Of a stretch of 64,000 nucleotides of DNA, positions 43,716 through 52,140 are shown one piece after another (positions within the stretch are counted from its first letter, which is position 1; the number at the start of each line of letters is the position of its first letter). The notes under the pieces are model-generated. The model was not told where the DNA came from. It made no database searches and saw only the letters and a program-made list of their open reading frames with translations. A program made the position numbers and the translations under genes. This DNA is from CAIVAT01 sp964473485 (GTDB taxonomy: Bacteria > Bacteroidota > Bacteroidia > Bacteroidales > FEN-979), in contig CAYYPH010000004.1 of assembly GCA_964473485.1 (NCBI GenBank), forward strand, positions 1 through 64,000, read 5' to 3'.

Positions 43716-43909
43716 GTCAAGTTATCCATCCGCGACGAGTCACGCGCGGGTCATTGTTACCGGGTTTCATCCCTTCGTCACATTTTCTGTCCCATCGTCA
43801 CAAAGGGCAGCCCAACAATGTAACCATCCCGCTTTTATGGGTCAATTTTGCAGCGCTCAGTGAAACGCTCATAACGATCATCCATCCGACAACCTTCAAT
43901 CATTTATCT

Positions 43910-45544
43910 ATGAAAAAAATCAACCAAATCAAGACTCTCTGGCCCTTGCTGGCCTTATTGCTTATTTTCCAGACAGGCCGGCCCATGCCTGCCGATTCAA
44001 CCGCAGGGAAAACCATCGTGGTGCTGGGCTCCTCCGTTGCCGCCGGATGGGTCACCAGTTACAGGGAAAAATATGACATGCAGAATGGGTACGCGGCCCG
44101 CCTTGGCCGGTTGCTCGAACCACGGGGCTGGACGGTGAAAAACATCAGCATCCCCGGCTTTGACACTAAAAAGAGCATCGCCCGCTTCGAAAAGGATGTA
44201 CTGCCGCTCCATCCCCGCATCGTGCTGATCGGTCTCTCCATGGCCAACGAGGGGCTGACCACCGGCAATCCCGATTCGGTCTTCAACCGGTACAGCGACG
44301 GAATTGCCCGCCTGGTTGCCCTGTGCCGGCAACACCGGATCATCCCGGTTGCCGGACTTTGCTACAGCAACAATGAATACAACGAAACCCACTACCGCTA
44401 TATCCGGCAGATGAACCTGCTGATCCAAAGCATGGATGTTCCCTGTGTGAACCTGCTGGGAGCCATCGACGACGGACAGGGTCATTTCCCCGAAGTCTAT
44501 ACCTTCGATCCCGGCCATCCCGACGACCGCGGACACGAAGAACTCTTCCTGGCTTTTGTTCCCACGCTTTTCGATGCCCTGGTTGAGCCCGCCCCTTCTT
44601 CCACCACGGATGCCGGAGTCGCGGGAATGAAGCTCTCATCCGGCGGCCCCTTCCACAATGTCAGCTACATCCCCGGCGAGGTGATGCACCCCTTCTCTTT
44701 CGGCTTCTCCTTCAACACCGGTAACGATGCGATGCTGGGAAAGGTTTTGGTGCCCGAAACGCAGCAGGCAAGCGAGATCGTGATAAATTCCGGAGGATTC
44801 CTGGTTTACCGGAACAATCACCGGGAGATCACCTCCCTCTCCAGACCATCCAAAAACCAATGGCACTCGGTCATGATCACCCACGGATACCTGGTCGGAA
44901 AGACAGCCCTTTATCTCGACGGAGTCCTGGAGGGGACCTGTGATCAGCGGCTCGAACCGGCCGGGTTTGTCATCGGGAACAGTGCGGCCCCCGTGGCCTT
45001 CAGAGATCTCCGGATCTATCGCACGGCACTGAACCGCGATGAGGTGCAGGCGCTGACCGAAGGCAAACGCATCGAAGCCAGCCTGGAGGTGTGGGCTCCC
45101 CTTACGGATGCTAACCTTTCCGGGAACCTGGCGCTGCTGAACAGGGCCCTTTCCAATGGCAAGGCCGTGCTGGATGCGACCGACACCGGAGAACGGCTCC
45201 GCGCGCTGGAGACCCGGAGGACTGAAGCCGCTGTGGCCCGCGCCAACGAACTGAAGGTAGAACATAAAAAAGCGATCAGCATCGATGCTGCTCTTCTCGA
45301 CACCTACGCGGGACAATACGAGATCGCTCCGGGAGATTTTTTCGTGGTGGAGAAAAAGGAGGGGAAACTCTGGTTCACCGACCGTGGCAACAGCGCCGAG
45401 TTGTTCCCTGAAGCCCCGGCGAAGTTCTTCATCCGCTACCCGGCCGATCTGACCGTTACCTTCGAGACGAATGCCAACGGAACCGTAACCGAACTGATAT
45501 TCAGCATGAACGGCAGGGAGATGCGGGCGAAAAGAAGGCCCTGA
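43910..45544 (+). CDS. SGNH/GDSL hydrolase fused to a LamG-like and a DUF3471-like domain
   Basis: ATG 43910 gives 544 aa with a signal peptide (LLALLLIFQTGRPMPA). The SGNH esterase domain (about 30-220) has block I VLGSSVAAGW (nucleophile serine), block III-like LSMANEGLTTGN and block V DPGHPDDRGH with the Asp-x2-His pair. A LamG/concanavalin-like domain follows (about 240-380: GKTALYLDGVLEG, FRDLRIYRTALNRDE). The C-terminal ~95 residues (LLDTYAGQYEIAPGDFFVVE) resemble the DUF3471 domain usually attached to beta-lactamase-like serine hydrolases. Probably a secreted carbohydrate or ester hydrolase. The combination is unusual. Confidence 0.75.
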   Translation: MKKINQIKTLWPLLALLLIFQTGRPMPADSTAGKTIVVLGSSVAAGWVTSYREKYDMQNGYAARLGRLLEPRGWTVKNISIPGFDTKKSIARFEKDVLPLHPRIVLIGLSMANEGLTTGNPDSVFNRYSDGIARLVALCRQHRIIPVAGLCYSNNEYNETHYRYIRQMNLLIQSMDVPCVNLLGAIDDGQGHFPEVYTFDPGHPDDRGHEELFLAFVPTLFDALVEPAPSSTTDAGVAGMKLSSGGPFHNVSYIPGEVMHPFSFGFSFNTGNDAMLGKVLVPETQQASEIVINSGGFLVYRNNHREITSLSRPSKNQWHSVMITHGYLVGKTALYLDGVLEGTCDQRLEPAGFVIGNSAAPVAFRDLRIYRTALNRDEVQALTEGKRIEASLEVWAPLTDANLSGNLALLNRALSNGKAVLDATDTGERLRALETRRTEAAVARANELKVEHKKAISIDAALLDTYAGQYEIAPGDFFVVEKKEGKLWFTDRGNSAELFPEAPAKFFIRYPADLTVTFETNANGTVTELIFSMNGREMRAKRRP

Positions 45545-45627
45545 ATCCGTCGACCGGATGAATCAAACGGCAGGGCTCCCGAACATAGCCGTTTGGCCGG
45601 ACCACACTTTTAACTATCTGATGAGTT

Positions 45628-46623
45628 TCAACAGTAAAGCCTGAAGGATAAAGGATTCGTTCCTGTTTTGGCTTTAAAAAATCTATTGAATGAATTAACG
45701 ACCTCAAAACCAAGGCGGTCTGAAATTTCCACCATCGACATATTCGATTGCTTAAGGTAAAGCTTTGCCATTTCCAGCCTCATCTGGTCCAAGATAGACT
45801 GAAAGGAACTTTTGTCTTCCTGCAAATAGCGTTGTAATGTCCTTTCTGAAACAGAAAGCTGCTTTGCAACAAGTGAAAGTGTAGGCACATTGATCTGGAA
45901 CTGTGCCCATATGCAATTCTTTACTTTTAAGGACCAGCTTGATTTCTGCATCAAAAAAGATTTACAGTAATTCTCATAAAGCATCAGGGCTTCAGGGCTT
46001 GCCGTAGGCACTTTCCATTTCAGCATTTCTACAGGCAGGATTATGGCCATAAATGGTTTGCCAAAGTGTACCTTACATTCAAAATAATTCTCCAGGATGT
46101 CAGTGTTACCATCTTTTTGATAGGGTGACCAAATCTCGATTGGTTTTATATCTCTTCCCAAATATTCCCGCTTGCACCGGATTGAAAATCCAATATTGTG
46201 CTCAACTATTTGCCTTTCAGCGACTGGGAACATTTTTCGAAAATTATCATCGCCAATTGTCTGATGTATGATTTTATTGTCTGATATCTGGTAAGTATAC
46301 GTATTCAAATTGTCTAATACCTCAATATACTGCTTCATTTTTAGTAAAACCTGTTCAAAGGTTTCACAGCTTTGATAAATTTGTCCCACTATTCCCAAAG
46401 TAGACAAAGGCGATTGAAAACCCACTTTAAGCCCTAATCGATTGTCATTAACCTGAGCACACAATTGCTCCAGAAAGTAACCAAATTTGCTGGCAGGCAT
46501 TGTTTGCTCAACTTCTTCCAGGTTGATTTCCGATTTGGATAGTATCGTGTCAACACCAAGGCCTAGATCTTGCAGATGATTGATCAAGTTTTTGATTATT
46601 GAAGAATGAAAGGCCCCGTTCAT
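45628..46623 (-). CDS. AraC-family regulator with arabinose-binding-like N-terminal domain
   Basis: A 331-aa protein. The N-terminal ~210 residues resemble the Arabinose_bd/OruR-type ligand domain (RLGLKVGFQSPLSTLGIVGQ, QTIGDDNFRKMFPVAERQIV). The C-terminal HTH_18 region has LSLVAKQLSVSERTLQRYL and DRLGFEVVNSFNRFFKAKTG. Divergent from an OMP/serine-hydrolase operon 112 bp away, which it probably controls through the repeats between them. The three genes are AT-rich compared with their surroundings. Confidence 0.85.
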   Translation of the reverse strand: MNGAFHSSIIKNLINHLQDLGLGVDTILSKSEINLEEVEQTMPASKFGYFLEQLCAQVNDNRLGLKVGFQSPLSTLGIVGQIYQSCETFEQVLLKMKQYIEVLDNLNTYTYQISDNKIIHQTIGDDNFRKMFPVAERQIVEHNIGFSIRCKREYLGRDIKPIEIWSPYQKDGNTDILENYFECKVHFGKPFMAIILPVEMLKWKVPTASPEALMLYENYCKSFLMQKSSWSLKVKNCIWAQFQINVPTLSLVAKQLSVSERTLQRYLQEDKSSFQSILDQMRLEMAKLYLKQSNMSMVEISDRLGFEVVNSFNRFFKAKTGTNPLSFRLYC

Positions 46624-46627
46624 TTTA

Positions 46628-46732
46628 CAAAGCTATGAATTTAATGGCGCAATGGGATAACTTTTTGTCATTTTAAGAAGTTCGCATCATAACAAACATG
46701 GCGATTTTTGCGCAATTAAATTTTAAGAAGTT
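46628..46732. promoter_or_regulatory. Divergent control region with 50-bp-spaced direct repeats
   Basis: TTTTAAGAAGTT occurs at 46671-46682 and again at 46721-46732, exactly 50 bp apart (about five helical turns), the second copy 3 bp before the OMP start. Related words (ATGGCGCAAT, ATGGCGAT with GCGCAATT) accompany each copy. On the minus strand, TAGCTTTG (46635-46628) is a -7 element 4 bp before the AraC start. Phased direct repeats are the usual AraC-family binding layout. Confidence 0.55.
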
Positions 46733-46735
46733 TTT

Positions 46736-47482
46736 ATGATATTGCGATTCCTTACTATCGCTGTTTTGATTTCATCATTTGGCTTTCCTGTTGAAGCACA
46801 ACTGTATCATCGGTTCGCATTGCAAAACCAGCAAATGAAAGATGGACTTAACAATGGGTTGCGTTTTACAGGTGGTGGAATTAGTTATCAGTTTGGTATA
46901 AACAGACAAAAGGAAAAAAGGCTGACAGATTTCCATTGTGAGCTGGAGATTGGTACTGTGTTTCGGCAAGGTTTATTAGGAGCATATTTGCATTTCAAAC
47001 CATTGGCTTATTCGTATATGGTTAAAATAAGCAGGATGGAACGTACGAAAGTGTATGCAGGCGCTAAGGTCGATTGGGATTATCGTTATCAGCTCTATCC
47101 GGATTTGCAAATGGGGAACTCGTTGTGGATGACAAGCCTCATTTTGTCTCCCATCATTGTTATCAATCACCAAATTTCTGATAAGAATAGTTTTACATTT
47201 TCAATCTCAAATTCCATTCTTGGACTTTCATCCCGCCCCAAAGAAATTGAACCCTATTATTTTTCGTTGCGATTCACCGATATCGTTTCTGACTTGCATT
47301 CAAATATTCAGTTTGGCAGCATATCACAAATTAATGATTTTAAAATCAATATAGACTATAACTTATGCCGTACCAAACGCTGCTACTCCTTCGGTTATGA
47401 ATTAGATTACCTCAGGTATGGCTCAAATCCTTCTTTTAAAAATTTAACACATAGCATCGCATTTAAAATAAGTAAATTATGA
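46736..47482 (+). CDS. Probable outer-membrane protein of an AraC-controlled cassette
   Basis: A 248-aa protein with signal peptide (MILRFLTIAVLISSFGFPVEA) and many amphipathic strands such as NGLRFTGGGISYQFGINRQ, KVYAGAKVDWDYRYQLY and the last strand LTHSIAFKISKL. This fits a 10-12 strand barrel. No family recognised. Its stop overlaps the ATG of the serine hydrolase gene by 4 bp. Low GC. Confidence 0.6.
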   Translation: MILRFLTIAVLISSFGFPVEAQLYHRFALQNQQMKDGLNNGLRFTGGGISYQFGINRQKEKRLTDFHCELEIGTVFRQGLLGAYLHFKPLAYSYMVKISRMERTKVYAGAKVDWDYRYQLYPDLQMGNSLWMTSLILSPIIVINHQISDKNSFTFSISNSILGLSSRPKEIEPYYFSLRFTDIVSDLHSNIQFGSISQINDFKINIDYNLCRTKRCYSFGYELDYLRYGSNPSFKNLTHSIAFKISKL

Positions 47483-48564
47483 AGTATGGATTTTTTTTGA
47501 TCTGCGCCTTAATTCTATCTTCCTGTCTGAAAGAAGATATTCAAAAAAAAACGTTCACAACATTCTCGCCGGTTAATATCAATGATCAATGGCAAATTGG
47601 TCTGCCAACAGAAGAAAAGATTGACAGCAATGAACTAACAGGAATATATCAGGAAATTCAGAATGACCCGGAAAGATATTGGCAGGTTCGCAGCATGAGC
47701 GTGTTTAGAAACGGGAAGTTAATTGCAGAAAGTTATTTTAAAGATGAAGCTGACCGAACTCAACAGCGGCCTTTTTGGTCTTGCACAAAACAAGTATTGG
47801 GCATATTGATTGGCATTGCCGTCGACCAGGGGCTTATAGCATCGATAAATGATCCTATCAACAAGTATTTAGAAGATGAGTTAAAAAATAATCCTGAAAA
47901 ACAAAATATAACTATTCGCCAATTGCTGATGATGAAGTCTGGAATAAATTTTGAAAATTATGGATTAACCAGTGATGACGCGGATATCTTGCAACAAAAA
48001 CCAGCGAACCTTCTGGAATTTGTATTAAGCAAGCCTATGATTGACCCGCCAGGGGAAAGATTTTACTACAAGGACGGCGACCCGCAAATTCTTTCTGCAG
48101 TACTGGAAAAAGTAACCGGAAAGAGAACCAACATTTGGGCACAGGTAGTACTTTTTTCAAAATTGAATATTACAAATATGAATTGGGTTTCCTACAAAAG
48201 TGGTGAAACTGTTGGCGCTTTCGGTATCTTAAGCACACCAAGGGAAATGGCAAAAATTGCCCAATGTGTGCTTGAAAAAGGAAAATACAATGGCAACCAG
48301 GTAGTTAGTGAAAGCTGGGTAGTGGAAATGACAAAAGGGCAAACTACTACTGATTTGGATAGAGATTTTGGGTATATGTGGTGGAACTATACTGCCAAGA
48401 ATATACCATTTATGAGTGGAAATGGTGGCCAGTTTATAATGCTTTTTCCTGATAAAAATCTATTTGTTGTATTTACAGCCGAAGATAAAACACAAGGCGG
48501 GTTCAGGTTCAGTACTCCAAATGCAAGATACTTTTCAGAGAAAATTGCCAATATTTGTAGTTAG
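47479..48564 (+). CDS. Beta-lactamase-family serine hydrolase lipoprotein
   Basis: A 361-aa lipoprotein (lipobox LSS-C). The penicillin-binding/serine hydrolase blocks are RPFWSCTKQVLGILIG (S-x-x-K nucleophile), GERFYYKDGDPQILSAVLEK (Y-x-D in place of Y-x-N) and SGNGGQFIMLF in the position of the H/K-x-G triad. The Y-x-D substitution and HGG to NGG change suggest an esterase or peptidase rather than a beta-lactamase. Coupled to the upstream OMP gene. AT-rich codon usage compared with most of the window suggests transfer of the three-gene cassette. Confidence 0.82.
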   Translation: MKYGFFLICALILSSCLKEDIQKKTFTTFSPVNINDQWQIGLPTEEKIDSNELTGIYQEIQNDPERYWQVRSMSVFRNGKLIAESYFKDEADRTQQRPFWSCTKQVLGILIGIAVDQGLIASINDPINKYLEDELKNNPEKQNITIRQLLMMKSGINFENYGLTSDDADILQQKPANLLEFVLSKPMIDPPGERFYYKDGDPQILSAVLEKVTGKRTNIWAQVVLFSKLNITNMNWVSYKSGETVGAFGILSTPREMAKIAQCVLEKGKYNGNQVVSESWVVEMTKGQTTTDLDRDFGYMWWNYTAKNIPFMSGNGGQFIMLFPDKNLFVVFTAEDKTQGGFRFSTPNARYFSEKIANICS

Positions 48565-48686
48565 TATAAAATAACCACTACCTCTGGATAAACATAAAGA
48601 TACCAGGCAGCAAAAACCGTCATCGCGATGATAAAGCGAATCGAAGGATATGTAATTGCAGACCACGTAAATAAACCGGGGGTCGT

Positions 48687-49655
48687 TCAGCGTTCAGCCG
48701 GGCATGGCTGTATCCGGTGAGGGTTCAGCGCATCTATTAAGGAGGTACTCACACGGTAGTATTGGCTTTTGTTGTAGCCATGCGCTGAGGGATAGCCTCC
48801 GCAGAAAAACAGATATTCCCCGTAAGCGGTGATTGTTGGGAACCAGATATTGTCAATTTTCAGCCGATGGCTAAGAGAGATTGCCTTTGTCCAGCCCCCT
48901 TCCGGAGTGCGATAACTCACATAGAGGTTCATCATCCTCGAATAGCCGCCAGGCCGGTTGGATAGAAAGAGCAGGTAACTTCCATCAGGCGCCATCACAG
49001 GTTCTGTCTCCTGGAAGGAGGAGTTTATTTCCGGACCCAGGCAAACCGGCGGGCTATAGGTTCCGTTGATGCATTGCGAAAACCAGATGTCTGATCCACC
49101 CCTTCCCTCGTGCTCCGTATCGGGATGCTGACGGCAAAAGAACAACGATCCATCGGGGGTGACCCATGGCTGGGATTCATCGTCACCTGAATTGACCGGC
49201 ATTCCTAAGTTTACCGGGATTCCCCATCCTTCGCCGTTCCTGTCGCGATACCAGATATCCAGGTCTTTGCAGGCTCCGTTGCCCGCCAACGGAGCCCGGG
49301 ACTGGTAGAAAACCCGCTGTCCGTCAACCGAATACGAAGGGCTGTTTTCCTTCCGATCGACCGACAGAAAGGAGGATTGGGGCTCCAACCAGGTTCCGTC
49401 GGGATGGCGCTTCAGAATCAACCGGTGATCAATGCTTCGACCCTGATCCACTGTCGAGATCACCCAGAAAGCCTCCTCCCCGCCAGGTGCAAAGACCAGC
49501 CGGCCATGCACATAGCCAAAACGGTTGAAGACCTCCGGCATAAAGGCTGCCGGCCTTATCGGATCAAGCAAGGATTCCTCCTGATGACCGGCCGGTTGTC
49601 CAAAACCATGAACGGAACATAGAAGAAGAAAAAGAGCGACCAGGTTATGCCTCAT
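48687..49655 (-). CDS. Secreted PD40/WD40-like beta-propeller protein
   Basis: A 322-aa protein with signal peptide (LFLLLCSVHGFGQ). PD40-type blades: SPSYSVDGQRVFYQS, QPWVTPDGSLFFCRQHPD, EPVMAPDGSYLLFLSNRPGG and PTITAYGEYLFFCGG. No OmpA or enzymatic domain. The start overlaps the stop of the CPBP protease gene by 11 bp, so they are co-transcribed. Related to the PD40 lipoprotein at 13783-14784 but without a lipobox. Confidence 0.75.
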   Translation of the reverse strand: MRHNLVALFLLLCSVHGFGQPAGHQEESLLDPIRPAAFMPEVFNRFGYVHGRLVFAPGGEEAFWVISTVDQGRSIDHRLILKRHPDGTWLEPQSSFLSVDRKENSPSYSVDGQRVFYQSRAPLAGNGACKDLDIWYRDRNGEGWGIPVNLGMPVNSGDDESQPWVTPDGSLFFCRQHPDTEHEGRGGSDIWFSQCINGTYSPPVCLGPEINSSFQETEPVMAPDGSYLLFLSNRPGGYSRMMNLYVSYRTPEGGWTKAISLSHRLKIDNIWFPTITAYGEYLFFCGGYPSAHGYNKSQYYRVSTSLIDALNPHRIQPCPAER

Positions 49656-50487
49656 CAGTTTTGTTTATCTGGTGGAAAACATTGGCGCCTATTTTGCCTT
49701 TTTTACGCATAATCAACACCAACGCAATTAGCCAGTACACGATGACCTTCAGTACATTAAAATCGAAACCTGGCGAGATCATGATGACTTTCTGCATAGT
49801 GAAATATTCAAAAACTATGTTTGTTGAGGAATGAAGCAGGATAACGGGAATAATACTTCCACCAGACTGGTAATAAAGCCACGTCAGGATAAGGGACAAT
49901 GGAACTGCATATAACACGAATAAATAAACAGGCTGATCATTACCACTCCAACTTTCAAGAAAATAGAGGGGGAGATGCCAGAGGGTCCAGATGATGCCAA
50001 CGCCAATGCAAGTTATGATAGGGCTGAACCTTACAAGCAATTTTGGGGTAAGGTACCCCCTCCACCCGGGTTCCTCATTCCCTCCGCCGATGAGCGAGGT
50101 GGCAATAAGGTTCAGGAAATAAAGATGCCAGGGCTGATCAAGGGTAAAGCCCGAGGATCCGCCGAGGAGCAGATACAACCCATGATGCAGAAGCGCCATT
50201 GCCAATGGCAGAAGAATGGCCGGAAAGATATACCAGAATAGAGGTATCCTGAATCTGAACAGGTCTTTAAACCAGTTTCGAAATCTCTCTTTCCCTTCAT
50301 ATTTCCTGACAAAAACAATAGCCGCTATGAAGGGTCCAAAGCTTCCGGGAAGTAAAAAAAACAGTTTATACTCTTCTGAAACAAACAATATGGCAGGAAG
50401 CCAAATCAACCAGCTTATGCCGAAAGTTACAAAAACAAATCTTCCGGTGGTTTTTATTTCTCCAATGAGTTGTACCCTTTTTTGCAT
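49645..50487 (-). CDS. CPBP-family intramembrane metalloprotease
   Basis: A 280-aa membrane protein with about eight helices. The CPBP (Abi/Rce1) signature is complete: NEEPGWRGYLTPKLL (EExxxR), TLWHLPLYFLE (FxxxH) and VILLHSSTNIVFEY (HxxxN/B). These are zinc-type or glutamate-dependent membrane proteases/immunity proteins. In other bacteria CPBP proteins process lipidated peptides or protect against bacteriocins; here the substrate is unknown. Lies 24 bp downstream of a serine hydrolase gene. Confidence 0.88.
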   Translation of the reverse strand: MQKRVQLIGEIKTTGRFVFVTFGISWLIWLPAILFVSEEYKLFFLLPGSFGPFIAAIVFVRKYEGKERFRNWFKDLFRFRIPLFWYIFPAILLPLAMALLHHGLYLLLGGSSGFTLDQPWHLYFLNLIATSLIGGGNEEPGWRGYLTPKLLVRFSPIITCIGVGIIWTLWHLPLYFLESWSGNDQPVYLFVLYAVPLSLILTWLYYQSGGSIIPVILLHSSTNIVFEYFTMQKVIMISPGFDFNVLKVIVYWLIALVLIMRKKGKIGANVFHQINKTDEA

Positions 50488-50511
50488 TTAACAACACTCC
50501 GATTACTGCGA

Positions 50512-52092
50512 TCAATCCTGCTTTGCATTAATATCCTGGAGACTCCTGATGATCTTGCGTGCATTTTCAGCGTTTCCATATCCGGGGTCAACCTCTAAAG
50601 CCTTTAGGTATTGCCGTTTTGCCCCGACCGTATCTCGCGTCAACAGATACACTTCACCCAGACTGTCGTACCCGTTGGCGTCTCCGGGGAACAATTGCAC
50701 ATTCAACCGCAGGAAATCAATCGCCATCGTCAGATTTCCTTCCCTGACCAGGGTGTATCCTGCATCATTCAGAATCCCCGGATGACCAACCGATAGGCCA
50801 TCTTCTGCGAGAATCTCCGATATATGCTCTGAAACATAGTCAAATCCGTTTCCCCTGAATTCCCGGTAGAGAAGCTTTGCAACAGAAGGTTTCGGCAATG
50901 ACAAGGGTTTTCCGAACAGAATTTTTTCGAGCGTTGCCGGGATGTACATGTTGGTCTCATAATTCGACAACACGATAACCGACAGATCGATATCGGTATA
51001 ATACATATAGAACGCCCTGAAGCCCGGCTGACCGCCGTAATGTCCGACGACCCGGCATTTTTCATGGGTTACAATGGTACTGTCATAGGCGTACCACAAC
51101 AAAGCATAAGGTCCCAGGTCGTCCATCATAAAGGGGGTAAGCATGATTTCCCTGCTCTCTTCCTTCAAAAGCCTGTTCGATGCAATTCCCCGTAAAAACA
51201 GGTGAAGATCCCCAACCGTGGTTCTCAGTCCGGTAGCCGATGTGGGAGGACTCACCAATAATGAGGTCTCCAGATACCCTCCCGACAAGGTATGGATGTA
51301 TCCCGATGCCCTCTTTTCAATCACCTCTTCTGGCATTTTCCAGCATGTATGATGCATTTCCAGCGGATCGAATATGCGCGTTTGAAGAAATTCGCCGTAT
51401 TCCATTCCCGAGACCTTCTCGATGATCGCACCAAGCACAACTACCCCCGAATTAGAATAGCTGTAGCGGCTTCCGGGCTCAAACAACAGCTTTTCCTTAT
51501 AGATAAACTGCTGCAGTAAAGCATCGAACCCTCTGATTGTGTGCATCTTTTCCGTGTATTCGTCCGTGTAATGACCCAGGCCGGAGGTATGGGTGAGGCA
51601 ATGAAAGAGGGTGATGGAATCGCCAAAGGGGAAATCGGGAAGGTATTTGCTGACCGGATCGTTCAGGTTCACCCTCCCCTCTTCCACCAGCATCATGATG
51701 GCGACTCCTGTAAAGGGCTTGGTTCCGGAGGCGATGTTAAACCGGGTGTCTGGTGTATTAGCGATCTGCCAATCCTTATTGGCCTCTCCATAAGCCTTTT
51801 CAAACAACACCTCATCTCCCCGCGCGATGAGAACACAACCGGAGAACAGATCAAGTTTGACAGCCTGAGCCAGGACTTCATCTATTGCTGGTAGTTTTTC
51901 CCTTTGGAATACCTCTCTGTATTCATTCGATTCAGTGACCGGTACTTTTTCATGGTTGGGAATCCTGCTACAGGGACTGTTCTGGCCGATACCCTGAAAA
52001 GCCAACAATATGGCCGTTAACAGAAGAAGGTGGTATAATCCCCTGATCAGCTGAACAGCGTCCGGTGCAGCAGATTTGTGGTTATCCTGCAT
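50512..52092 (-). CDS. Beta-lactamase-family serine hydrolase with TPR tail
   Basis: A 526-aa protein, with N-terminal membrane or signal segment (LYHLLLLTAILLAFQGIGQ). The serine hydrolase domain (about 65-400) has NIASGTKPFTGVAIM (SxxK), YSYSNSGVVVLGAIIEK (YxN) and VGHYGGQPGFRAFYM (HxG). The C-terminal ~90 residues are TPR-like (NGYDSLGEVYLLTRDTVGAK, KALEVDPGYGNAENA). Members act as D-Ala peptidases or esterases. Part of a same-strand series of hydrolases. Confidence 0.85.
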   Translation of the reverse strand: MQDNHKSAAPDAVQLIRGLYHLLLLTAILLAFQGIGQNSPCSRIPNHEKVPVTESNEYREVFQREKLPAIDEVLAQAVKLDLFSGCVLIARGDEVLFEKAYGEANKDWQIANTPDTRFNIASGTKPFTGVAIMMLVEEGRVNLNDPVSKYLPDFPFGDSITLFHCLTHTSGLGHYTDEYTEKMHTIRGFDALLQQFIYKEKLLFEPGSRYSYSNSGVVVLGAIIEKVSGMEYGEFLQTRIFDPLEMHHTCWKMPEEVIEKRASGYIHTLSGGYLETSLLVSPPTSATGLRTTVGDLHLFLRGIASNRLLKEESREIMLTPFMMDDLGPYALLWYAYDSTIVTHEKCRVVGHYGGQPGFRAFYMYYTDIDLSVIVLSNYETNMYIPATLEKILFGKPLSLPKPSVAKLLYREFRGNGFDYVSEHISEILAEDGLSVGHPGILNDAGYTLVREGNLTMAIDFLRLNVQLFPGDANGYDSLGEVYLLTRDTVGAKRQYLKALEVDPGYGNAENARKIIRSLQDINAKQD

Positions 52093-52140
52093 GGCTAATC
52101 ATCATTAAAATCATCATGATTTTCATCATATCCCTGTCGT

